Source: Desulfuromonadales bacterium (GTDB lineage Bacteria; Desulfobacterota; Desulfuromonadia; Desulfuromonadales; BM103). From it: a stretch of DNA of 64,000 nt. Positions 10,749 through 19,414 of this stretch are shown here, one piece after another; position 1 is the first letter of the stretch; the number at the start of each line of letters is the position of its first letter. Both the position numbers and the translations under genes were made by a program. The notes beneath the pieces were generated by a model. That model worked only from the letters and a program-made list of their open reading frames with translations. It was not told the DNA's origin and did not search any database. The stretch spans positions 1 through 64,000 of the forward strand of contig JAMONP010000046.1 in NCBI GenBank assembly GCA_027065695.1. The letters are read 5' to 3'.

Positions 10749-12113
10749 TCAGTTAATCTTGTATTCTTTGATTTTGTAGATCAGTGAACGCAGACTGATC
10801 TCGAGGACTTTTGCTGCGCGAGTGCGATTGCCGCCGGTGACATCCAGAGCCTTGCTGATGTAGTCTTTTTCTATCTCTGCCATCGCCTTCTTCAAGGAAA
10901 GTTCTGACGGGTCTAGCGGTTCATGAGGATGATCATGAAGCACCAGATCACTTTTATTGATCGTTTCTTCGCGACAGAGGACCATGGTTTTTTCAAGTAC
11001 GTTCAACAGTTCACGAACATTCCCAGGCCATGGTTGTCTTTCAAGCTCTCTCAATGCTGCCGGGCTCATTATCGGAACTGGAAGTTTCAATCGCGCCGCA
11101 ATTCTGGGGAGATAATTTTCAACCAGTACAGGAATATCTTCCGAACGCTGACGCAGTGCTGGCAGTTCAATACCTACAACTGCAAGACGGTAATAAAGGT
11201 CTTGCCGGAACGAACCTTCAGCCACAGCCTGGCGAAGATCTTTAGCGGTTGCGGCAATGATGCGCACATCAACAGCAAGCGACTTACTTTCACCAATTCG
11301 ACGTACTTCATGTTCCTGCAGAACCCGGAGTAATTTGGGCTGCAATTCCAACGGGAAGTCGCCAATCTCATCAAGCAGCAAAGTACCACCGTCGGCGGCC
11401 CCGAAGAGACCTGTACGAGCGCGATCAGCACCGGTAAAAGCGCCCTTGGCATGCCCAAACAGTTCACTCTCAAGTAAACCAGCCGGAATGGCACTACAGT
11501 TGACGGCCAGAAACGCCTGGTCACTGCGCGGGCTTTCGACATGCAGTGCCCGCGCGATCAGCTCTTTGCCAGTACCGGTTGGTCCGGTTATCAGTACAGG
11601 GACTGGTGTCTCGGCAGCCTTCAGCACCATGCCAAGGACATTCTCCATGAGAGCACTGCGATGCACAATGGCAGCAACTCCCTGAGGTCGCTCACTGCGC
11701 CGCATATTTTTCTTCAGCTGAACATTCTCCTGGCGAAGCTGCAGGCGCTCTTCTGCCTTGCGCACAGCCAAAAGAATTTCATCGGGACGAAAGGGTTTGG
11801 AAATATAATCGTAGGCACCCTGCTGCATGCATTCGACCGCCGTATCAATACTGCCATAGGCACTCATCATAATCACTGTACCGCCTAACTGCTGCTCCTG
11901 CTTTTCTTTTAGAAAAGTCAGTCCATCCATTTCCGGCATGCGGATATCACAAAGGATCAAGCTGTAATGACCATTGCGCAGAGCATCCAGACCCTGACGA
12001 CCACTAACCGCCTCGGCAACCTTATAACCATCACGCTCCAGAACCACGCGCAGCATATGCCGCATCGGTGCTTCGTCATCAACTATCAGAATCCGACGCT
12101 CTGCTGTTGTCAT
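10749..12113 (-). CDS. Sigma-54-dependent NtrC-family response regulator
   Basis: Transcription activator, 454 residues. Receiver domain with acidic pocket (LIVDDE), phospho-acceptor Asp about residue 56 (CDIRMPEM) and Lys in SKPF. AAA+ domain with Walker A GPTGTGKE (about 177-184), the sigma-54 contact motif GAFTGA (about 224-229) and GGTLLLDEIGDF. C-terminal Fis-type helix-turn-helix (GGNRTRAAKVLEI). The start is ATG at 12113 with GGAG 5 bases upstream; its ATG overlaps the kinase stop (ATGA), so the pair is translationally coupled. It resembles PilR/AtoC/HydG. The neighbouring minor pilin operon makes it a plausible regulator of pilus genes, but no clean -24/-12 promoter was found there. 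Confidence 0.9.
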   Translation of the reverse strand: MTTAERRILIVDDEAPMRHMLRVVLERDGYKVAEAVSGRQGLDALRNGHYSLILCDIRMPEMDGLTFLKEKQEQQLGGTVIMMSAYGSIDTAVECMQQGAYDYISKPFRPDEILLAVRKAEERLQLRQENVQLKKNMRRSERPQGVAAIVHRSALMENVLGMVLKAAETPVPVLITGPTGTGKELIARALHVESPRSDQAFLAVNCSAIPAGLLESELFGHAKGAFTGADRARTGLFGAADGGTLLLDEIGDFPLELQPKLLRVLQEHEVRRIGESKSLAVDVRIIAATAKDLRQAVAEGSFRQDLYYRLAVVGIELPALRQRSEDIPVLVENYLPRIAARLKLPVPIMSPAALRELERQPWPGNVRELLNVLEKTMVLCREETINKSDLVLHDHPHEPLDPSELSLKKAMAEIEKDYISKALDVTGGNRTRAAKVLEISLRSLIYKIKEYKIN

Positions 12114-13624
12114 GATATCTCCTGCGAAGAACAGGGCAAAGTGACAGTAAAACATGTGCCCTGATCATTGCCAGAGGTCACCTCAATGCTGCCATCACTC
12201 CCATCAATTATTCTCTGACAGACAGCGAGTCCCAGGCCATAACCGCTACCGGGAGCCTTAGTGGTAAAAAAGGGCTCAAAAACCTGTCTTACAACCTGCG
12301 GATCAATGCCATCACCGTCGTCAAGAACCGAGATGCGGATTGTTGATTTGTCTTGCCTCGATGACAATTTAATATGCCCTTTGCCCTGCATGGCATCCTG
12401 AGCGTTTAGCAGGAGATTGATCCAGACCTGCATCAGCCCATCACGATCCATAGTGACCAGACAACCAGCCACAACAAACTGGTCATCAATCTCAACACTG
12501 GCAAGCTGCCCCTGGTGGCGTAACATCTCAAGTGTCTCACGAAGTAAAGCTATCGGACAGAAAGTTTCTGTCTGGCGGTCAATCGGCGCAGAATATTCGA
12601 GCAATTCCCTGATCAATCGGTCGATTCGGCCGGTTTCAACCAAAGAGCGCTCAACCAGATCGTGAGAGTCACCAGTCAGATCCTCCTTGAGAATATTCAG
12701 ATAACCGATCACAGCGCCCAGAGGGTTGCCAATCTCATGAGCCATACCTGCAGCGAGATGACCTACCGTGGCAAGCTTTTCAGAACGTACCAGATCATCA
12801 CGCGCCTGCGCCAATGCCAGGTTAGTGTCTTCAAGAGATTCGATATGTCTTTCTGTTTCTGCTCGGCTCTCTGTCAATGCAGCGACCATCTGATTAAAAC
12901 TTGTTGCCAGATCACGAATCTCACCAGGACCAGATGGCACAATGACAGAGGTCAAGGTTCCTCTGGCAACTGTTGCCGTTGCCTGATGGAGTTCGCGCAC
13001 CGGCCTGACAATATTACGATTGAGGAGATAGACGCTGAAAACAGCCAACACCAAGCCGTAAGCAATGACATAGAGAAACATCAGCCGTTGGGAACGCTGG
13101 ACTCTCTTCTGAAGACCCTCCAGACTGAAACGAATCTGCAACAGTCCGTAGGCATCGTTGCCAACTTTAAGCGGAGTTGAAAGATCAAGGTAGCTTTGTT
13201 CTTCTGGATTGCGGAAAAACTGTAAGGACTGGTAGACCAGTTCCTCATGCAGGTCATCTCGAGCAAGACTGGATAGAGCAATTGAGGAGAACTCTTTGGT
13301 GGCTTCGTAGGTCGTACTGGTCAGGACCTGTTGCTTTGCATCAAGCAGACGCCAGGCTACAATATCAGCCTGCCTGCCCAGAATCATTTGTAAGCGATTG
13401 AGGCTGGCAACAGCGGGCTTCAGCTCATTACCGACACTGGCCAGATGTGCGGTTCCATTGATACCGGCAACAATCAGTCGAATGATACTAGCAGCATGGA
13501 CACGTTGTTGGTCAAGCAGGTTACGTTCCGTCAACTTGACCAAGAGGAAACCGGCAAAGAGCAGCGCTGCTGCCAACAGCAGTGAGATACTCAGAATTAT
13601 TTCGGTACGCAGACCAGTTCGCAT
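12110..13624 (-). CDS. Membrane sensor histidine kinase, partner of the NtrC-type regulator
   Basis: Sensor kinase of about 504 residues. TM1 near the N-terminus (IILSISLLLAAALLFAGFLL), a periplasmic sensing region of about 150 residues, TM2 (LMFLYVIAYGLVLAVFSVYL), HAMP (NRNIVRPVREL), HisKA with MAHEIGNPLG (His about 297), and an HATPase with NLLLNAQDAM, DDGDGID and GYGLGLAV. An in-frame TTG at 13654 would add 10 residues; neither start has a strong RBS, and ATG places the first membrane helix close to the N-terminus. The two-TM plus HAMP layout differs from the six-TM PilS, so the name pilS is not given. Confidence 0.9.
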   Translation of the reverse strand: MRTGLRTEIILSISLLLAAALLFAGFLLVKLTERNLLDQQRVHAASIIRLIVAGINGTAHLASVGNELKPAVASLNRLQMILGRQADIVAWRLLDAKQQVLTSTTYEATKEFSSIALSSLARDDLHEELVYQSLQFFRNPEEQSYLDLSTPLKVGNDAYGLLQIRFSLEGLQKRVQRSQRLMFLYVIAYGLVLAVFSVYLLNRNIVRPVRELHQATATVARGTLTSVIVPSGPGEIRDLATSFNQMVAALTESRAETERHIESLEDTNLALAQARDDLVRSEKLATVGHLAAGMAHEIGNPLGAVIGYLNILKEDLTGDSHDLVERSLVETGRIDRLIRELLEYSAPIDRQTETFCPIALLRETLEMLRHQGQLASVEIDDQFVVAGCLVTMDRDGLMQVWINLLLNAQDAMQGKGHIKLSSRQDKSTIRISVLDDGDGIDPQVVRQVFEPFFTTKAPGSGYGLGLAVCQRIIDGSDGSIEVTSGNDQGTCFTVTLPCSSQEIS

Positions 13625-13705
13625 GGGCAGTAGATCGTTAAGAGAATGAAGCAATAATTGTAGGTAAGTATACGTTTTTACCGTAATTCAAGCAAATAGT
13701 ACAAT

Positions 13706-14170
13706 TTACCTCTTCGGTGGGTACTTCGCCTTACCGGCCATTGAATAAATATCGACCTTGATAACTTTGGTTATGCTGTCAAGCTTTTCAATATACGCCA
13801 GCCCATCTTCAAGAAACTCAGGTGAGTATTTCTCCAACAGACCGACCAGAGCCTGATATCTCTCATCACCCTGCACCACAGAAGCCTTACCAGTAACAAT
13901 CACGCTCTCGAATTCCGTGCTGAACTTGGCTGGCAAGACATTGGTTCTGCCAACAACGCAGAAAGAGACTCTACTATTGGCAAGAAGGTTGTCGAGCTTG
14001 TGCCCTTCCATGGCGCAGTGGAAATAAAGACTGTCATTCCTGAGCACGTAATTTAGCGGCACACCATAGGGTTGTCCCTTGGCGTCGACCGTCGACAAAA
14101 CACCGTATTCACCATTCTGCAAGAGATAAACAGCATCCTCATTTTGTAACGCCCGGTCTTTTCTTCGCAT
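13706..14170 (-). CDS. Pyridoxamine 5'-phosphate oxidase-related flavin-binding protein (NimA-like)
   Basis: Split-barrel flavin-binding protein of 154 residues, related to nitroimidazole-resistance (Nim) proteins. Seen: MRRKDRAL at the start, GEYGVLSTVDAKGQPYGVPLNYV, LYFHCAMEGHKLDNLLANSRVSF and the family-typical ESVIVTGKASVV. AAAGGAG precedes the ATG by about 7 bases. It lies 19 bp downstream of fetB on the same strand, so it may be the last gene of that operon. The flavin (probably FMN) and substrate are not determined by sequence; a role in reducing small redox-active compounds is inference. Confidence 0.82.
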   Translation of the reverse strand: MRRKDRALQNEDAVYLLQNGEYGVLSTVDAKGQPYGVPLNYVLRNDSLYFHCAMEGHKLDNLLANSRVSFCVVGRTNVLPAKFSTEFESVIVTGKASVVQGDERYQALVGLLEKYSPEFLEDGLAYIEKLDSITKVIKVDIYSMAGKAKYPPKR

Positions 14171-14189
14171 AAATAGCTCCTTTTATAGG

Positions 14190-14972
14190 TCAATCCTCTC
14201 GTAAGCTCTGATAAGAGGTGAAATACGACCGATAACCAAGCCTCAGGATAAGAAAGGTAGTTAACGCAACACTGCCGGTAATTACACACATGATGGCAAT
14301 CTGATATTTGACTGCGATCATGGGTTCGGTCCCTGAAAGTATCTGACCGGTCATCATGCCGGGCAAAAAAACCAGACCCATGGCAGCCATGGCATTCACA
14401 GAAGGAATCAAAGCCGCGCGGAACGCGCTACTGACAACCGGTTCGGCAGCCAGTTGCACACTACTTCCCAGGCAAAGTGCTGTCTCAATCTCTTCGCGTC
14501 GCTCTCGAAACTCAGCAGCCAGTCGCTCTACGGCCAGACTGGCACCGGTCATGGAGTTGCCAATTACCATACCTGCCAAGGGGATCAGGTAGCGTGGGTC
14601 GTACCAGGGCTGCAGACCGATTACCAGGGTACAGAAGAAAAAAGTCACACCACCACAACCGAAGAAGAGCGCTGCACCGACCACCCAGTAGAAATTCGGC
14701 ATTTTTTTCTGTACCCGGGCACCTATGGTTTGTACCGCAAAACCGATCATGATAACCAGAATCAGCAAAACCGGAAGGGCTGATTGCAGAGCAAAAACCA
14801 GGTGCAGTACATAACCGACAATCAACAACTGTACAAACATACGCAAGCCGGACCAGAAGAGATCTTTGCTCTGACCGGCCTTAAGTAGATGAGCCAATCC
14901 TATGCTCATCAGCAACAGACCATAAACTGTGACCAGGTCCCACAAACTGAGGTCTATAATTGTCGCGTTCAT
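14190..14972 (-). CDS. fetB: FetB-type ABC transporter permease (UPF0014)
   Basis: Integral membrane protein of 260 residues with about six to seven hydrophobic segments, of the YbbM/FetB family, known in E. coli as the permease of an iron exporter that limits peroxide stress. Characteristic stretches: LRMFVQLLIVGYVL, WYDPRYLIPLAGMVIGNSMTGASLA and SVNAMAAMGLVFLPGMMTGQILSG. The start ATG overlaps the fetA stop by four bases, so the ATPase and permease are coupled. Iron export is known for the family; the metal exported here is inferred. Confidence 0.87.
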   Translation of the reverse strand: MNATIIDLSLWDLVTVYGLLLMSIGLAHLLKAGQSKDLFWSGLRMFVQLLIVGYVLHLVFALQSALPVLLILVIMIGFAVQTIGARVQKKMPNFYWVVGAALFFGCGGVTFFFCTLVIGLQPWYDPRYLIPLAGMVIGNSMTGASLAVERLAAEFRERREEIETALCLGSSVQLAAEPVVSSAFRAALIPSVNAMAAMGLVFLPGMMTGQILSGTEPMIAVKYQIAIMCVITGSVALTTFLILRLGYRSYFTSYQSLRED

Positions 14973-15799
14973 TCTATTTTCACCCCTGTTCTCACCTCGA
15001 TTACTCCATCCCCGGATTTTCTCCCCATCATTTTCCTCTCACTGTCTACAGGCTCTGAAAACAGAAACTCACGAGCGGCATCCGTTGTCGGATGATGCAA
15101 CACCTGGGCAACGGTGCCTTCTTCAATGATAGCTCCATCCAGCAAAAGTGCGACACGATCAGCACAACGCTCCGCCATACGCAAATCGTGAGTAACAAGA
15201 ATCATCGCCAAGCCTCTCTGTTCAGCAAGCTGACGAAAAGTTTGTGCCATCAGATCCGCAGTTGGCCGGTCCAAAGCACTGGTTGGCTCATCGAGCAATA
15301 GAGCCTGACAGGGTCCGACCATGGCTCGTGCCAGACATATCCTCTGTTGCTGACCAATTGAAAGTCTACGGGCATCACGATCAAGCCACGCTTGGTCAAT
15401 CTGACACATTTCAAGGAGCGCTTGCAGGTCTGGAGATTGTAGATCGGGCAACTCTGTGCGACGCAGCCTGGCTGAAGCCTGGAGATTGTCACGAACAGTA
15501 CCGGAGAAAAGGAATGGCTTCTGCGCTACCAGAGGGATGCGTGCCCGCAACAGAGGTGGGTCAATCGTCTGAATATTCTCACCCGCGAGCAGAAGCTGTC
15601 CACTATCGGGTTCCAGCAGGCGGTTGAAAAGACGTAACAGGGTACTTTTTCCGCTTCCGGATGGTCCAACCACGGCAAGAATTTTGCCAGCATTGACGCT
15701 TAGCGTTGTTTGCTGAATAACGCACTGCAACCGACCCGCTTCGCCCAAGCGACTGACGGTTACTTCTTGAGCCTGCAGCAAAGGACCTTCCCAGATCAT
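14969..15799 (-). CDS. fetA: FetA-type ABC transporter ATP-binding protein
   Basis: ATPase subunit, 276 residues. Walker A VGPSGSGKSTLLR, Q-loop VAQKPFLFSGTVRDN, signature LSIGQQQR, Walker B ALLLDEPTSALD and H-loop VTHDL are all intact. The genes on both sides are coupled by overlapping start/stop codons: TGATG with the upstream uracil-DNA glycosylase and ATGA with fetB. The C-terminal ~25 residues (SEPVDSERKMMGRKSGDG) extend past the normal domain end. Pairing with a UPF0014 permease identifies the FetAB system. Confidence 0.87.
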   Translation of the reverse strand: MIWEGPLLQAQEVTVSRLGEAGRLQCVIQQTTLSVNAGKILAVVGPSGSGKSTLLRLFNRLLEPDSGQLLLAGENIQTIDPPLLRARIPLVAQKPFLFSGTVRDNLQASARLRRTELPDLQSPDLQALLEMCQIDQAWLDRDARRLSIGQQQRICLARAMVGPCQALLLDEPTSALDRPTADLMAQTFRQLAEQRGLAMILVTHDLRMAERCADRVALLLDGAIIEEGTVAQVLHHPTTDAAREFLFSEPVDSERKMMGRKSGDGVIEVRTGVKIE

Positions 15800-16512
15800 C
15801 AGCCGTCGCCCTCGGCTTGCAATCGGCGCATAACTTCTTTCATATCTTCCCAGACATCCCGTTTGCCGTCCGGGTTACGCAGCAGGTAGGCAGGGTGATA
15901 GGTAGGCATCATAGGAATCCCCTGATAATTTTGCCATTCACCTCGCAAACGGCTGATGGGGGCCTTGGTCTTTAACAGGCAGTGTACTGCAAAACGGCCC
16001 AGGCCAACAATCACTTGTGGTCGAATCACCGCGACCTGACGAATCAGGAAAGCCTCACAGGTCGCCACTTCTTCCGGTTGGGGGTCGCGGTTATTCGGCG
16101 GGCGGCACTTCAAAACATTGCAAATATAGACATCCTCGCGCTGCATTCCCATTGCCAACAGGATTTTATCCAGCAGCCGACCGGCCTCACCGACAAACGG
16201 CTCGCCCTTGATATCCTCTTTATGACCTGGAGCCTCACCTACAAAAACCAGCCGCGCATTCGGATTGCCGACGCCATAAACCAGCTTGGTGCATGACTCG
16301 CCAAGACCACAGCGTCGGCAATCACCAAGATCTGTACGTATGGTGTCGAGAGTTTCCTGCAAAACTGCATTCGTATCTATACCCAACGACTCTTTCCCGG
16401 CATCAAGAGAATATTTCTTCTGGCTCTCTAAGCCAAGATCAGACAGATATTCAAACTGACTGCGTGCTAGAACCAGAGTGTCGCGAATTTCATTTATGAG
16501 TTGATCGGGCAT
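15799..16512 (-). CDS. Uracil-DNA glycosylase, family 4 (iron-sulfur)
   Basis: DNA repair enzyme removing uracil from DNA, 237 residues from ATG 16512. Family-4 features: cysteines CRRC near residue 70, then CNVLKC and a further Cys in VATCEAF, which would ligate a 4Fe-4S cluster; active-site motif VGEAPGHKED with PFVGEAG; and the HPAYLLRN motif. A longer start (16572) would overlap the divergent gene and has no RBS. The N-terminal ~60 residues before the first Cys are variable in this family. Its stop overlaps the fetA start, so DNA repair and metal export are co-transcribed; both fit an oxidative-stress operon, by inference. Confidence 0.9.
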   Translation of the reverse strand: MPDQLINEIRDTLVLARSQFEYLSDLGLESQKKYSLDAGKESLGIDTNAVLQETLDTIRTDLGDCRRCGLGESCTKLVYGVGNPNARLVFVGEAPGHKEDIKGEPFVGEAGRLLDKILLAMGMQREDVYICNVLKCRPPNNRDPQPEEVATCEAFLIRQVAVIRPQVIVGLGRFAVHCLLKTKAPISRLRGEWQNYQGIPMMPTYHPAYLLRNPDGKRDVWEDMKEVMRRLQAEGDG

Positions 16513-16571
16513 ATTTACTGACAAATCCGTGTAAAAGTATATAATCAAGCAAAGGACGGTATGCTTATCCA

Positions 16572-17492
16572 ATGAAATGGCTGATTTCTGTTATATTGAC
16601 ATGTGTCCTCATTCCCCTGCTTTACCCTACTGATGTCATGGCTTGGGGAATCGGTGTTCATTTGCAGACTGGAGCCTGGATTCTCGATAATCTGGCTAAA
16701 CTTCCCGACTCACTACGGATCTTACTCGCTGCTCATCCAAATGACTATCTCTATGGCTGCATCAGCGCCGATATCACCCTGGGCAAAAAGTATACTCATT
16801 ACCTGAAACACTGTCACTCCTGGCGTATGGGCTGCAAGATCCTCGACGGTGCCAAAACTGACAGTCAACGAGCTTGCGCCTACGGCTACCTCAGCCACCT
16901 GGCAGCTGACACTGTGGCCCACTCCTATTTTGTACCCTTCAAGCTGATCCGTACCTACAACACGGTGCTTCTCAAACATACCTACTGGGAAATGCGTTTC
17001 GAAGCCCACGTGGACCCTGAAACCTGGCCCTTGGCACGTTCAATCGGCAGAAAAAACTTTTCGGAGAACGACAAGCTTCTGCGCAGCATCCTGGCCGACA
17101 CGATCTTTTCTTTCCGCACCAACAAAAGACTCTTCAACTCTCTGTTACTTCTGAATCGCCTGCAACAATATCAGAAGGTGTTGCGTTCGTTGGCCAAGAC
17201 CTCAAAGTGGGCTATCACTGTCGAGGACCAGAAGGAGTATCTTGGGCTGACCGGCGAGGCCACTCTCAGCATCCTACAGGACCTGGACAACAGCCCCTTC
17301 CGCAGTGCCGACCCAACGGGAGAGCGGGCTCTGAATTCTGCCAGCATGATTCGCAAAAACCTGCACACCCTCTGGCTCGATGGCAAACTGCGCGAGAGTG
17401 ATATTGATGAAATGCTCATCTTAATCAAAGTACGGCTTAAGGAAGGAATCTGTCAGCCAGACGATCTCTTAACTCTGCTCTCGGCGGCTTGA
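16572..17492 (+). CDS. Exported zinc-dependent phospholipase C family protein
   Basis: 306 residues with an N-terminal signal (ISVILTCVLIPLLYPTDVMA) followed at once by WGIGVHLQTGAWI; in this family the mature N-terminal Trp and nearby His bind zinc. HPNDYLYGCISADI and GYLSHLAADTVAHSYFVPF provide the other metal ligands of the phospholipase C/P1 nuclease fold. The C-terminal ~130 residues are helical without recognisable motifs. It is transcribed alone, divergently from the glycosylase-fet operon. Substrate unknown: family members include phospholipases C and nucleases, and many bacterial homologues are uncharacterised. Confidence 0.75.
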   Translation: MKWLISVILTCVLIPLLYPTDVMAWGIGVHLQTGAWILDNLAKLPDSLRILLAAHPNDYLYGCISADITLGKKYTHYLKHCHSWRMGCKILDGAKTDSQRACAYGYLSHLAADTVAHSYFVPFKLIRTYNTVLLKHTYWEMRFEAHVDPETWPLARSIGRKNFSENDKLLRSILADTIFSFRTNKRLFNSLLLLNRLQQYQKVLRSLAKTSKWAITVEDQKEYLGLTGEATLSILQDLDNSPFRSADPTGERALNSASMIRKNLHTLWLDGKLRESDIDEMLILIKVRLKEGICQPDDLLTLLSAA

Positions 17493-17501
17493 CTCCTACC
17501 C

Positions 17502-17560
17502 TGTAGGGGCTAAGCAAGGTTTATCTGCTTCGCCCGTCTTTGCAAGGTTTATCTGCTTCT
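17502..17560. repeat. Dispersed 41-bp repeat (copy 1) with a partial second unit
   Basis: The 41-bp stretch 17502-17542 begins TGTAGGGGC and ends CGCCCGTCTTTG. It closely matches the reverse complement of 29225-29265. A partial second unit, GCAAGGTTTATCTGCTTC, follows directly at 17542-17559. The element fills most of the space between two convergent genes. Confidence 0.7.
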
Positions 17561-17571
17561 CCCCTACCTCC

Positions 17572-18768
17572 TCACCTGTCTAACAAAACCACGGCCTTGT
17601 CCAGCAAGACCTCGGCAACTTCCTGCTTGGTCATCTGCGGCAACTCTTGCACATTACCGTCAGCCATCAGAAAACGCACGATATTAGTATCACCATCAAA
17701 GCCAGCACCCTCTTGCGTCACATCGTTAGCAACAATCATATCGAGATTCTTGCTCTCCAGCTTCTCACGAGCGTGTTTCAACAGCTCTTGCGTTTCTGCG
17801 GCAAAGCCAATCAGAATGCGGGAACCCTTATGTTGCCCAAGTTCAGCCAGGATGTCCGGATTGCGCTGTAGCTCAACCATCATGGTGTCTGAATCACCTT
17901 TTTTTACTTTCTGATCACCACACACCAGTGGACGAAAGTCCGCAACAGCAGCGGCCTTGATGATGAGATCCGCCTGCTCGGCCTGCTCCATGACCGCCCG
18001 ATACATTTCCTGTGCACTGACAACCTGAATCGCCTCAACACCCTTGGGCACGGGCAAATTGACCGGACCGGAAACCAGGATAACCCTGGCGCCACGGTTA
18101 CGAGCGGCACAGGCAACAGCATAACCCATCTTGCCGGAAGAATAGTTGCTGAGGAAGCGTACCGGGTCGAGTTCCTCACGCGTTGGACCAGCAGTCACCA
18201 GAACCGTTTTACCTGCCAGATCGTTACTGCCAAGCAGCGCTGTGGCAGATTTAAATATCTGTTGGGGATCAGGCAACTTGCCCTGGCCTTGCCAGCCACA
18301 GGCCAGATCACCATATAGGGGTTCAATAAAATGATAACCGAGGCTCTTCAGCTTCGCATGGTTATCACGGTAGATGGGGTTTCCCCACATATTGCTGTTC
18401 ATGGCCGGGGCAAAAAGAACTCTTGCTCGAGTCGCCATAATTGTAGTTGTCAAGAGATCGTCAGCAATACCGTTGGCAACTTTACCGATAACGTTTGCCG
18501 TTGCCGGAGCGACCAGAATCAGGTCGGCCCGATCGGCAAGTGATATATGACCGATTTCATGTTCCTGGATAAGATTGAAAAGTTCCGTATGAACCGGGTT
18601 ACCGGAAAGGGTCTGCAAAGTAAGAGACGTAATGAATTCCTGCGCACTGCGCGTCATAACAACATGGACTTCGGCACCGCCCTTAACCAACAGACGCAGT
18701 AACTCGGCAGCCTTGTAGGCGGCAATCCCTCCGGTCACGCCCAGGATAATGCATTTACCTTGTAGCAT
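17572..18768 (-). CDS. coaBC: Bifunctional phosphopantothenoylcysteine decarboxylase / phosphopantothenate-cysteine ligase
   Basis: Coenzyme A synthesis: couples 4'-phosphopantothenate with cysteine (CoaB) and decarboxylates the product (CoaC). 398 residues from ATG 18768, which has GGGG 6 bases upstream; alternative starts 10-15 bases earlier would overlap the preceding gene. N-terminal flavoprotein domain with GVTGGIAAYKAAELLR, catalytic His in EIGHISLAD and substrate motif APAMNSNMW. The C-terminal ligase domain has VTAGPTREELDPVRFLSNYSSGKMG and KAAAVADFRP. It follows the hydrolase gene with one base between stop and start. Confidence 0.95.
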   Translation of the reverse strand: MLQGKCIILGVTGGIAAYKAAELLRLLVKGGAEVHVVMTRSAQEFITSLTLQTLSGNPVHTELFNLIQEHEIGHISLADRADLILVAPATANVIGKVANGIADDLLTTTIMATRARVLFAPAMNSNMWGNPIYRDNHAKLKSLGYHFIEPLYGDLACGWQGQGKLPDPQQIFKSATALLGSNDLAGKTVLVTAGPTREELDPVRFLSNYSSGKMGYAVACAARNRGARVILVSGPVNLPVPKGVEAIQVVSAQEMYRAVMEQAEQADLIIKAAAVADFRPLVCGDQKVKKGDSDTMMVELQRNPDILAELGQHKGSRILIGFAAETQELLKHAREKLESKNLDMIVANDVTQEGAGFDGDTNIVRFLMADGNVQELPQMTKQEVAEVLLDKAVVLLDR

Positions 18769-18769
18769 T

Positions 18770-19414
18770 TCAGACCCCATCACCGACGAATGGATTCATT
18801 TTTCGTTCCTGACCAATCGTCGTGTCCGGCCCATGTCCGGGATGGACGATCGTTTCGTTGGGCAGGTTAAACAGCTGTCCACGCACGCCTTCTACCAGAG
18901 CATCAAAATCACCGCCCGGAAGATCGGTCCGACCAATAGATCCGGCGAAGAGCACATCACCGACGAACAAATGTCCTTCGCTCAACAGACAAATCCCTCC
19001 TGGCGAATGGCCAGGCACATGAAAAACTTTGAAAGAAAGCTCGCCGACCGCAAAGGTATCACCCTGGGCAAGCAATCTGTCCGGATCAGGAGAAGGCTCA
19101 ACCGATAATCCAAAAGCTTCGGCATGATGCCTGGCCTGCGGTAACAACGGTAGATCTGCCGCGTGAATCATTAATTCGGCTCCGGTTGTCTCAACCAGCT
19201 GTCGATTGGCACCGATGTGATCAAAATGGCCATGGGTGTTGACAATCTTACTGATCTTAAGGCCCTCTTTTTCAGCAAGCTGTAGAATCAGGCTGCCATC
19301 ATCACCGGGGTCAACAACCATTGCATCACGCGTTTTCCGGCAGGCAACCAGGAAACAGTTCACCTGTAGTGGGCCAACACTAAGTTGATGTATTTCAATT
19401 CCTTCATTCATCAT
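18770..19414 (-). CDS. Metallo-beta-lactamase fold hydrolase, glyoxalase II-like
   Basis: Cytosolic hydrolase of 214 residues. The zinc-binding motif THGHFDHIG is complete, with later ligands in VPGHSPGG, GDVLFAGSIGRTDL and VHPGHGPDT. The size and sequence match the YcbL/glyoxalase-II-like group. The reading frame is open about 300 bases further upstream, but that part lies inside the preceding gene; the start chosen is ATG 19414, followed by a second ATG and preceded by AGGA. It overlaps the end of the HD nuclease gene by 11 bases. A hydroxyacylglutathione or other thioester substrate is possible, not shown. Confidence 0.87.
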   Translation of the reverse strand: MMNEGIEIHQLSVGPLQVNCFLVACRKTRDAMVVDPGDDGSLILQLAEKEGLKISKIVNTHGHFDHIGANRQLVETTGAELMIHAADLPLLPQARHHAEAFGLSVEPSPDPDRLLAQGDTFAVGELSFKVFHVPGHSPGGICLLSEGHLFVGDVLFAGSIGRTDLPGGDFDALVEGVRGQLFNLPNETIVHPGHGPDTTIGQERKMNPFVGDGV

